Positions 22,871-33,000 of a stretch of 64,000 nucleotides of DNA are shown here, in pieces. Source of the stretch: Cylicocyclus nassatus. Taxonomy: Eukaryota > Nematoda > Chromadorea > Rhabditida > Strongylidae. The stretch is from NCBI GenBank assembly GCA_958299035.1, contig CATQJL010000223.1, forward strand, positions 9,289,753 through 9,353,752. The letters are read 5' to 3'. Made by a program: the position numbers and the translations under genes. The notes under the pieces were generated by a model. That model worked only from the letters and a program-made list of their open reading frames with translations, made no database searches and was not told the DNA's origin. Numbering within the stretch: position 1 is the stretch's first letter; each line of letters starts with the position of its first letter.

Positions 22871-24584
22871 CCATCGTGATACCGAGTATGCTATGGATCG
22901 AGCTGACGGACGTTGGGTTGAAGGTCGTGAAAGTAGGTACTTTGAATTGATTATATGTAGATCATGTACGGCGCTCTTGCATAATTCCAAGTTAAATATG
23001 AGCTTAGCTGGACTAAGTCTGACTGTAAGTAAAGTAGATCCAGAACGGAGTTTGAAATGCAGTTCTTTAGGTAGACACAATTCTCTCCAATCAGCAAGAA
23101 CATGGCAAGCAATTACGGAAAGCGTCATATCATATAGCAAAAGGCAACGAAGTTACTTTATTGGCAGGATATGTATTTGAGCGAAAGAATTTCACGAAGT
23201 CCTGGAAATTCAACGGATTTCCTCCATTCAAGGTTACCTATTGTAGTTGTTATCGATACAGCAGCACTTACTTTTGTTTCAGAATGTTAACACATGATCG
23301 AGTTATTCGAGAACTGGACGCGGCCATCAAGGGCACACAAGAATGACCATTTTTTGTTAATGATGGATTTTTATAGGTTCCATTTTTTGCATGTAAGTGA
23401 GACTAAAATTTCGAAACTATCCTGATCGAGAGGGGCGCACTTAGGCATGCCAGCCAAAACAAGAAATCCAAAACTTTGCATGCAGACAATCCGGTTAAAA
23501 GGGAAGATTTCCGCATTTGCAGGACCTGCCCGAAAGTCTGGTCACATTTTTGATAAGTGAGTGATTGATGGTCTTTCTAAAAATTCTAAAATAGATCTTC
23601 CAGATTTCGTTCTTGATGGTGTTGGCCTCTACGCAGAAGAACTGCTGCTGAGTGCTACCGAATGCGCGCGGCAAAGAAATAGGTATAGATAGAAGTGTTT
23701 CTACCCCTCGATATCTCATTGATTTAGATTGTGGCTGGGCCTAGGGAACGACGATGAGGCTAGGACGAAGACGTTTGACATGTTGTCGGAGGCGAGGATG
23801 AAGCTCAATGGATTAGCACGAGTGGCTATAAGAAGAGCTTTGTGGGTTTCTTTCAAAGACAGCCTTCATGAATCTATTGAATTTGAAGTTCAGAGGAGAT
23901 GTGCGCGCCTACCATTTTGATGCTGATAAGAAGATGCTGTCGCCACCCTCGGTAATCTTATATATAAAGCTGAATGTCTGTTTGTATGTATGTCTGTCTG
24001 TCTGTCTGTATGTCTGTCTGTCTGTCTGTCTGTACGTATGTTCCGAATAGAAAATTCCATTTCTGAACCAATCCGGACCAAACTTGGCACACATACACTA
24101 CGGGCCCCGGCGGGTGTCATAGGCTACTTTTCGTCATCGATCGATATCGATCGAAATCGATTTTTTGCAAAATTTGGGCTAGGGGGCTGGGAGTTGGCAG
24201 GGGGTGTAATCGAACATGCTGATCACCCCCACGGGGGTGATCAGCATGCTCGATTACACTCTGCCAAATTCCAGTCCCCTAGCTCAAATTTTGCAAAAAA
24301 TCGATAAAATCGATATCGATCGATGACGAAAAGTAGCCTAAGACACCCGCCGGGGCCCGAAGTGTATGTGTGCCAAGTTTGGTCCAGATCGGTTAAGAAA
24401 TGGAATTTTCTATTCGGAACATACGGCGGAGCCGGGTATGCCAGCTAGTATTCATATATGATTTTTCAAATTAGTGTTAGATTGTTATTTTTTTCCAGAA
24501 AAAGCGTTTTTGCCCAAATACCACGCAAGATTCTTTGTCGCATGAGGAGGCTAATGAGTCGGAGCAGGAACAAGACGAAGAGTG
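22871..24584 (+). CDS. Putative spliced gene of unknown function
   Basis: Several exon-like pieces carry consistent splice sites. 22871-22932 (MLWIELTDVGLKVVK) joins in phase to 23060-23225 (VDTILSNQQEHGKQLRKASY, then FNGFPPFK). 23599-23690 (LPDFVLDGVGLYAEELLLSA) joins in phase to 23727-23920 (NDDEARTKTFDMLSEARMKL, then RRALWVSFKDSL). A last exon from 24498 gives KKRFCPNTTQDSLSHEEANE and an acidic end at TGA, followed by AATAAA at 24703. The joins between these groups are not secure, so there may be two genes. A Helitron-like element occupies the last intron. I recognise no family. Confidence 0.4.
23956..24448 (+). mobile_element. Helitron-like non-autonomous element, copy 2
   Basis: Starts TCTTATATATAAAGCTGAAT after an A, has a (CTGT)n tract, a nearly symmetrical interior (GGACCAAACTTGGCACACAT and complement) around a GATCAGCATG core, then CGGCGGAGCCG and the CCAGCTAG end before a T. 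This is the shortest and cleanest of four copies. It lies in an intron of the putative gene around it. Confidence 0.65.
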
Positions 24585-24708
24585 AAAATATGAAGTCGAT
24601 TTGAATTATGGATTCAATCTCACACAATGATCTCGACATTCCTGTTTTTTTCTGTTAACTTAGTTATAGCGATTTCAATGTTCTTTTTCTGTCACTAATG
24701 CTAATAAA

Positions 24709-25133
24709 GAGTGTTTCTGAACTCTGTGTCGAGCACAGCACCTTTGTAAGATGTGTGTAGTACAAATTTTTGAAGGAGAACCAACTTTAGAAAAAGCCCA
24801 GCGAAGCTGATCGGATCGCTGCTATATCGCGTCTCCCGCGGAAGAGCAGTCTAGAGCGGGAGTCCCGCCGGTGACCGAATCGCGACATTATCGGGACTCC
24901 CGCAGGAGCTCCCGGTTTTCTCAGTAGAAAACATGTCGGGACAAAACCGCGTTCCGCGCCGCATTAGCCCGAACGAAAACCGGGAGTCCCGGTTTTCTCG
25001 CGAACCATTTTACCTGTGTCCCGCAGTCATTCCGGCGGGACACAACTTATTCACCGGCGGGACTTGACTGCGAATATCTGAGTAGGTACGAGTGTTCGGT
25101 TACTCCACAAGTTTGCTTCCGCGGTCATAAGCA
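24709..25133. repeat. Second copy of the GC-rich CCGGGAGTC repeat
   Basis: The part 24785-25085 is the inverted relative of 22243-22480, with CGGGAGTCCC, AAACCGGGAG and TCCCGCCGG motifs. No gene is seen between the poly(A) signal at 24703 and the gag relic. Confidence 0.4.
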
Positions 25134-26940
25134 CTATTTGATTTTTTTTGTAATCTTAGTGGTGCTATGCTGTGGTGAAGTGTTGGATACTTCCTCCTTG
25201 TGGAAACTGTTCATTTCATTCCTGGGAACCTCTTGATCTGTGCGATTGCGCCATAATCCTTGACCTGTTCTCGGTTCCACAGCGAAGGGTCTTTTGTTGC
25301 TTTGTGGATTAGCGAAGCGATTCGCTCGTGAAGTTATTGATTTACCGTATTTCCTGGTCTTTTCGTGTTTGGAAAGCACAAGGTGGAATGGTGCATTCAC
25401 CCACATATGGGGCAACCAGGCTTGTTGCACTGATTGCTTCTGTGTTGGTTAGAAAAGCAATTCCAGCAGCGTTTTGTATCCGTAATTACTTTTCTCTTTT
25501 GTGTTACGTCCGTGATTGCACGGCAGTTTGCGGAAAAATGGTCCGCACTAGCGCAGAAGATGCATTTTTCTCGTCTTTTGGGTAGTTCCCTCTGTCTGTG
25601 GCTTGATGTCTTTTATTTTCTTGATGTTCGCTTTTGGAGTGAAACTGTAGCCGGGATTCCACATATTTTTTGGCGTTGATCTCGTTTTCGATTTGATCAA
25701 GGACCTCTTCGAATCCTCTTCGACCTTTACTTCTTCCATTCCTTGCAGAGCTAGGAGCACATTTTTTACTATGCTGTATGGGAATTTCTCCAGAATTTTT
25801 TCTGTCCACATTGCATCTGTCAGTTTGGGAATGTCTTGTCCTGCTGATACCATTTGGTTGATCAGCATGCGAATTTTATCGAATGTATGTGCGCAACCGT
25901 CCGCTGTGTTTTTTGCAGGCGGGAGATTGATAAGTTTTTGGACGATTTCTGCTCTATTCACCGGTTTATTGCTGTATTTTTTCTTGGGCGTTTCTACTAT
26001 CCATGTGTAGTTCTGTGGAATCAGTTAGATTCCCTTAACGGCCATCTCTGCACTTCCCTTGAGGCTGTATCTCAAGAGAAGTATCTTTTCTACCGTGCTT
26101 GGTACCTTACTTTGGTGAACAAGGGTCTCGTACACCGCCCAGAATTCTGGGAACTCTTCTTCGTCTCCCCAAAATCTTGGTAGTTGCATTGCACTCGGTT
26201 TCAATGTTCTACATGTGACATTCTCTTCCACCACAGCTCTGCTGCTTTCTTCTTCCACTACAGCTCTGCTGCTTTCTGGAACTCTGGTGCCGTCGGAGCT
26301 ATCTTCTGATAGCCAGGCTGCATCGTTTGGATTGATCACTTCGTCGCTGTTTTCGACAATGTTGCTCCCGTAGCTTGTTTCTGTGATATTTGGGTGGAAT
26401 GTTTTGTGTAACGTTGTGCCTAATTTACGCGACAGCCGTTCTGCTGATTTCGTGCTTCGGTAAGTCTGGTTCCTAATATCAGAATCATTTCATTTGCTTC
26501 TGCTATGTTTTCCATGCATTTCGATTCTTTTTCTAGTTCTTCAAGTTCTTTTTCCATTTCTTTTTTATTTAGTCTTGTCTTGCTGTCCTCCCACTTGTTT
26601 TGAAGTTTGTCGAGGAGGACTTGAAGAGAATCTTTACTTTGTTGGATAGATTGCATGCTGCCGGTTATCAGGTTTATCGATCCTAGGCACGTCTCATAGT
26701 TTTCATCATATGATTCTTGAAGGATTAGTTCCTCTTTGTATGGTGCGAATTTTTGCAGTAGCATTTGCAAAGTTTTCGCACTTTCTGCAATTGGTCTTTT
26801 GAAGAAAAATAGCGCCATTCTTCTGTTTTTGCGCTAGTGATTTTGCTTTTTTTGGTGTTCCAGGAGTGTGTTCTGGACCTGGGGGCCAGCGGGGGTTTGC
26901 TGGACTTTTTATGCCAGGTTAGGGTGGCCTGGACTTCCAT
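25134..26940 (-). pseudogene. Pao/BEL retrotransposon gag, decayed
   Basis: From right to left: a coiled-coil-like N-terminal frame (26818-26420, EKELEELEKESKCMENIAEA); the DUF1759-like core (26339-26025, LPRFWGDEEEFPEFWAVYET then LKGSAEMAVKG); its continuation (25961-25548, LINLPPAKNTADGC and VSAGQDIPKLTDAMW); and near 25480-25390 a perfect zinc knuckle CWNCFSNQHRSNQC followed by CPICG, a TGA, and HHSTLC. Gag of this type packages the element RNA. Frameshifts and stops show it is dead, and no protease, RT or integrase follows, so the element is truncated. Confidence 0.75.
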
Positions 26941-26956
26941 CGGCTATTTCTTTTAG

Positions 26957-26967
26957 TCGATGCACCA
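26957..26967 (-). other. Primer-binding site, tRNA-Gly-like
   Basis: On the minus strand TGGTGCATCGAC lies just upstream of the gag relic. It matches 11 of 12 bases of the sequence complementary to the 3' end of tRNA-Gly (TGGTGCATCGGC, from general knowledge of that tRNA). Spacing of three bases from CCACCACA, a plausible 3' LTR end, supports the reading. Confidence 0.55.
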
Positions 26968-27729
26968 ATTTGTGGTGGCTACAAGATGATTCAGTAAAAT
27001 TTTAATCTTTATCGTTATCTCGCAACATAAAGGCCGGCTGGGTGCCGGACCAACACAAAAGTGAGTGCCGTCTTCGGGGTTGTTCCGAAGATGATGGCCA
27101 CAAAGGCTATTATGCGATAACATATGGCGAGTATTATGCGGTACAACACATGGCGCGGGGAAGGGGTTCCTGGGATCAGGAACACTGCGCCTTCGTCATG
27201 CAGTAGCCTATAACTAGATGGCTGTGTGCCTCAATACGTCTTGCAAGGGGCGCAACTCACAAGGGAAGTGCGTCTAGTCAAAGTGGCCTTTTCAAATGGG
27301 ACTTATACTGCTTTAAAAAGTATTGCACAGGGATTCCGAATCTGCCTTCATTATCTGCAAAGCGCCTTTGAACGCCGAGTTGTGGGTGTTTTTCGTGTCA
27401 AAAAATTTAACGCAAAACTGAGACAAACTCGCCCGAATTTGCTCAAATGGTCCGGAGTCGGGTATCAGAGCAGTTCATGCAATAGATATACTTCGTCTAA
27501 TATGCTAATACTCAACAATGCTTTATCTGAGCGCTGAAAGACTTTAACAATGGATTTTGTTTTAATCCTGTATTCATTTTTTGTACCAAAAAACTGTCAT
27601 AACTCGGCGTTTAGAGGCGCTTGGCGGATAATGAAGGCAGATATGAAACCACCGCACAATGCTCCTCAAAGCGGTATAACTCTCATTCAAAAACGCCACT
27701 TCGATCAAACTTCCCTCGTCAGTTTACCC
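26968..27729. other. Possible LTR remnant, then unassigned sequence
   Basis: Sequence next to the primer-binding site begins TGTGGTGGCTACAAGATG on the plus strand and should be the 5' LTR of the gag element read backwards. The second LTR is not in view, so its outer edge cannot be set; it may end near 27200. The remainder shows no supported gene. Confidence 0.35.
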
Positions 27730-29543
27730 CAGGGTCCAGCAAGGGGTGTGGCACACGACCGCTGGTTGCGATCTCACCCCCTCCCCCCGCCCCTTGATTG
27801 CTGTCTTAATAAGACCCCTCCCCCTGAATTATATACCTAAGATAGCATTACCTGAAGGCCCTATCAAAGCTAATGGGCAACATATCCATAATGAGCATGT
27901 CTAACCCTGTAGACAAAGTTTGAGTGGATTCTGAAGATTCAGGATACTAGGCTACGTAAGTGAAATGGTCATTTTCCATTATGATTAACTTTGTTTCAAA
28001 GGTGAATTAGTTATCCATTTTTGCAAGAAAAAAAGAACAAAGCACTAATCCTTTGTCCATCTCAGAAATCCCGCTTCAAAAGACCTTCAAACTGTGGAAT
28101 TAGAAGCCAACCAAAATCTCATTTTTCCATTTTCGCTTTTGATGGCTGTGCTTTCACCAACTAATACTCAGAGCAAGGAAAACGAAACAGGCTCAAATCA
28201 CTCCTGTGAGAGAAGATTTAGGCTATCGATCCATAGATACGGTTTGCTAATGTTTTTATGACATAGTTAATGGGGTGTTGCACACCCCCTGAAAAGCTGT
28301 GGCTGCCACACCTTTTGAAGGCAGTGTCCCACCCGACGGGGGGTATCTGGCTCTCGTAATGATGTAATAGTAGACCCCCTACGTAAGCGATGACTGAAGT
28401 TCGGAGCGAAAAAGGGGGTCTACAAAGCCTGAAATTTGCTCCAAAAGTAGGCCGAATCTTACGGTAGGATCGGGCGAGTGCGAGGTGCATGCAAGGTAGA
28501 GACGCAGAGTGGTTGCGGGTCCCTGCGCTCATGATATGTGCGCTATACTCACTCTGGCCCTGCAAATCGATATTGCCGTGTGGGCGGCGTTCGGCCGGGG
28601 GACGGTCAGGAGGTACGGTCGGCGCGAATTTTTTGCGAAGCGACGCCGCAACGTACTTCAGCCCTTACAACACTAGCACTCCTGGCGCAGCCCTAGTTGT
28701 ACCATTAAGTCACGTATCTGCCCCCACACTCACCCCCTGTTTTTGCTGCCGGGAGTCTTTATTGACGGAGAGTTTTGGAGGCCCCAAGATTTGAACGCGG
28801 CGGGTGCGGAAGAGCGGCCGCCGCGAGCGGCGTACCTCCTGACGTGCAAGCCGTCCGGCCCTACCGTAGATTCGGCCCACTTTCGGAGCAAATTTCAGGC
28901 TTGGTGGACCCCCTTTTTCGCTCCGAACTTCAGTCATCGCTTAGGTAGGGGGTCTACTATTACATCATTGCGAGAGCCAGGTACCCCCAGTCTGGTGGGA
29001 CGCTGCCTTTAAGGGGGTGTGCCACACCCCGTTAACTATATAAAAAAAACATTTTTAGCGAACCATATTTATATGGATCGATAGCCTAAACCTCGTAGAT
29101 TTCATAGGAATGTTTTAAGCTTGATTCGTCTTCTTAGCTCTGAGTAATATTTGGTGAGCGCAGCCATTAGAAGCGAAAAATGGGAAAAATGAGATTTTGG
29201 TTGGTTTTTATTTCCACAGTTTGGAGGTTTTTCGAAGCGCGATTTCTGAGATGGACAAAGAAGGAGTAGTGCTTTGTCTTGAGTGCAAAAACAAATGGCT
29301 AATTCACCTTTGAAACAAAGTTAACCATGTTGGAATATGACCATTTCACTTAGGTAGCCTAGTATCTTGAATCTTCAGAATTCGCTCAAACTTTGTCTAC
29401 AGGGGTTAGACATGCTCATTATGGATATGATACGAATATCATATTATCACTATTATCAGATTACCCAACTACGACCCCCTCCCTTCTTGACTCCTCAATA
29501 CGACCCCCCAGGTGTGGCGTGCCACACCCCAAGCTTGACCCTG
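27730..29543. mobile_element. 1.8 kb hAT-type foldback element
   Basis: Termini are CAGGGTC(C/A)AGC at both ends. The flanking octamers GTTTACCC (27722-27729) and GTTTCCCC (29544-29551) differ at one base, fitting an aged 8-base hAT duplication. Nearly the whole element is an inverted repeat, for example AGCCTAGTATC at 29355 opposite GATACTAGGCT at 27943. A second foldback is nested in the middle. No transposase is seen. Confidence 0.75.
28317..29010. mobile_element. Inner foldback with AAGGCAG(T/C)GTCC ends
   Basis: AAGGCAGTGTCCCACC at the left mirrors GGTGGGACGCTGCCTTT at the right. The arms continue through AGTAGACCCCCTAC. It is nested near the centre of the hAT-type foldback. The same terminal motif bounds unrelated interiors at 45858-46211 and 50366-50758. 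Confidence 0.65.
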
Positions 29544-29637
29544 GTTTCCCCCCAGTTCCGCGGCCGATTATGCGTTCTGAAGCTTGCACTGTCGAATTTT
29601 TGACTCCAAAGGTTTTGCAGCTGTTGTATCTATCCAT

Positions 29638-30005
29638 CTATAGTCGAGTAGATTTCCCGCTTAGTATAGTGTGCTTGCAATAAAGGTGAAATGCGGTAAA
29701 ATTTGCGCGTGAACAAGTAGCCACGCCAGCAATGCCAGCCTTTTGCGCGCCCAATTGGACGGCGTAACAGGCGCAGCTATTTGTTCACGCGCAAATTTTA
29801 CCGCATTTCACCTACAGTGCAAGCACACTATACTACCCTGAAATCCGTACAATAAGTCCGGACTTATCTGCAGGACTCTTGGCGGCGCGAGGGCGACTTT
29901 CGTTGTCAAGAAAGCGGACTCAACTGTTAGTTCCTTGCGGACTTATCTGATAGGGCGGACTTATTGCACGGATTTTAGGGTAAGCGGAAAATCTACTCGA
30001 TTATA
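29638..30005. mobile_element. Nested MITE cluster just upstream of the rabconnectin start
   Basis: Three inverted repeats fit together. The outer pair is TATAGTCGAGTAGATTTCCC / AAAATCTACTCGATTATA. Inside are an element with TATAGTGTGCTTGCA arms and GTGAAATGCGGTAAAATTTG (29662-29835), and one with ACCCTGAAATCCGT(A/G)CAATA arms (about 29836-29983). The right edge is about 35 bases from the start codon of the next gene, so the element forms the immediate upstream region. Confidence 0.7.
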
Positions 30006-30010
30006 AATGG

Positions 30011-30039
30011 TTGTACATATCTAGGTTGTCGTCCTCTCA
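30011..30039 (+). promoter_or_regulatory. Likely trans-splice acceptor and 5' leader
   Basis: TTGTACATATCTAG at 30012-30025 is a nematode-type acceptor followed by only 14 bases before the ATG at 30040. In nematodes such a lone acceptor next to the start is the usual spliced-leader addition site. A cis-spliced upstream exon cannot be excluded. Confidence 0.45.
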
Positions 30040-33000
30040 TGCCCATACCACATCAGGTATTAACTGGCGCACTCAACAGAGGAGAAAGCGTTTATGCTGT
30101 CGGAAACACGGAATGGACGACATTTATAGTAGGCAGTTTTTTCAAAGTTGCACATTGATTATCTGCCGCTCTCAGTCCAGACCATTTCAGGCATGTGCTG
30201 TTGGTTCGAACGTTGCTGTTCTGAGGGATGACCTCTCCAGAGTGCAGGTATTGCAGTCTTTCGTTCTGATTTTATCACTCAAAAGAGGTTCTAGGTAATT
30301 TCTGGGTGTCTTCACGATACAGAACATCGGGTGAACAGCGTGAGCTGCTGCCAAGCCTCAGGAAAAGTGGGTAATGGATCTACTTTTACCTCTCTCTTCG
30401 TCATCTTGTTTTTTGTTGTTTTTTTTTTAGATTGCAGCCGTTTACGGTAACATCATCCGGATTTTTGAACCAAAAGCTGTTACATATAAAGATGAGCATG
30501 ACGATGTGAGTTTCTTCCCAGTATAATATTTGCTACAATCCTCCGCAAACTCTTTATAGTTTTTCAATCATCGCTGGGTCGAAATACATTGTCTTACGGT
30601 TGAAAAACCAGTCGACCTTGTTCGTTGGAACTTGAACGGTATAGAGGACTTTGTTGTGTCCTAGTAAAGATATAGCAACTTCAGGCATGAGATTGACTTT
30701 GGTGATGGGTGATAAGCTAGTTTTCTATCAGCAGCGATGTCTGTCTAGGATGGCTGGAGCATACACAAATTTGTCTGTGCTTCACACCCCAGAAAATGTT
30801 GGCAACAGTTTTCCTTCCCTTTTTGCAATCATTCCCATCTTTCAGAAGCAAGCACAGCACGATCATAGTTGGGATGATGTTTGGTCAACACAGCTTGCAC
30901 ATGCTCCGAAGTACATAGAATACTCTCCTGATGGTGTGTTTCTGGCTGTTGCGGGAGAATATGATCACACAGTGAAGATATTTTTTGAAGAAATAGGTAA
31001 GTTTTTGTCATTGATGTTTCCATCATGGACATTTGCTGCAGCTTTTTTTGGCAGTTTCATCAATGAGTTTTTTTTTGAAATTCTCTCTGAATATGACTCT
31101 GTTCTACTAGACCTTTACATTGTTAACATTACTATATGGTTGCGGTGCTTCGTAGGACTGAAAGCAAACCTAGGCAATCACTGAGTATCTTGTTAACATA
31201 AGCTTTTCAGCAAAATTCTGGACTTTTTTGCACACCCAGTTCCAAAACAAACGAGGCGGCGCTTGGTAGACGTTTACTGTATGGAAAGAGGTTCAAGAAT
31301 ATGCACGCTCCTACGCAATAGTCGTTTACGCTGATGAGCCAAGATCGCACGGCTGATAAGGGCTTCTAGTTCTTCTGCGCATAGTTTCTTTCTGATTAGT
31401 CCAGAAAAAGGTAATTTGTTTGCTACAATATACCAGCCTCAAATTTTTCCGCAGAGGTCAGCTTTTGTAGTGAGTGTCTTAAAAACTCTCACATTATGTT
31501 TCATCTTTCTGAGACTAAGCTTTTCGAGAACGCTATTACCATTAGGCTCGAGCATGTTCTCTCTGGTTTGCACTGGTAGTTTACTCAAGGCAAGGAGCAC
31601 TGCAACTTGCACTTAGCACAAGTTTCTCCTGTTTTCTTCAGAAATATGAAAAGGTTCGCGGGTATTCTAGCCTCGGAATGTGTAAGGATGTACCGAAAGT
31701 TCGTTCGCACGAAATTTAACAATTCATAACTTCTGATTTTTCCAACCGATTGAACCGTTCTTATTTTTGTATGAAAGAGTAAGTCGTGCTTTTTATAATG
31801 ACATCTTAGGTGCTTAGTAGTGATCTGTTGCATAGATAGGTGAGGTAGAAGGAAATTAGTCAAAATTTGAATTTTCTGGGTAGGGTCATAAAAAATCTAA
31901 AACTTTCAATATAAATCAGAGCAGTTGACTTTATGGGTTCTATTACCCGCTCTTTCTAACTGTGCAAGGCTTGTGCTGATTTAACGTCTCTATCAAAAGT
32001 TATGATTTACGAGAAAAATGTCAAAATAAATCAAAACTGCCTTGTATTGCTTGCCCGAAAATCAAACATTGATAGAGACGTTCAATCAGCACAAGCTTTG
32101 AACAGTTAGAAAGAGCGGGTGATGGAACCCACGATATCAACTCGGTTTTTTATTGCAAGTTTTAGATTTTTTATGACCCTACGAAAATTCGAATTTTGAC
32201 TAATTTTATTCTACCGCTCCTATCTATGCAACAGATGATCATTATCAAGCATTTAAGACGTCATTATAAAGAGCATGAGTTACTCTTTCATACAAAAACA
32301 AAAGCGGTCCAATCAGTTGGAAAAATCGAGGTTACGAATTTTTAAATTTGGTGCGAACGAACTTTCTACAACCTAATTACTTAGTTGTACTACCGTCACG
32401 CAACTGCCCCTCGAGTAATTACAATTTTCTGCGCAGGTGTAGGCAATGTGTTAGCTTGCGTTTTGCAACGAACAAGAACAGCTGTTACCTCTACTGGAAA
32501 ATCAGAGACTAACATTATTTTTTGAGAGCATGACAATCCAAACCGACTCAGTCTTGGTTACGTCACGTTGCATCACCCTTCAATAGTTCTTGGGTTTGAA
32601 TGGCGACGACTTGGCCGTTATGTGACGAGGTAGTCGTACTTTCACTAGTACTACTTAATTTCTATGAATGATTATCTAGTGCATGCGTACAAGCTGTATT
32701 AATAACTTGGTGTGAAGATAAGGTAACTCGAATTTGGAAAGAAACACCATTATCTGAACTCTCTTCACCGGACTTGAGTGATGTGACAGGTAATTTTTTT
32801 CATGGGATCAGTTTCTTGTGATCGCCTGCCACTACTTTATTTATTGGCACTTTATATTCTCATATTGTAATTTAGGTCAGCCGTACCGTTGTAAATGTTG
32901 GTCGCGAAAGATCAGAAGTGATTGGAACAAGATTAACAAGAAGCTAGAGATTGCGTGAGTTTTTTGCTTTTGGAGTTTGGATGCTAGGTTCTTACAGCGC

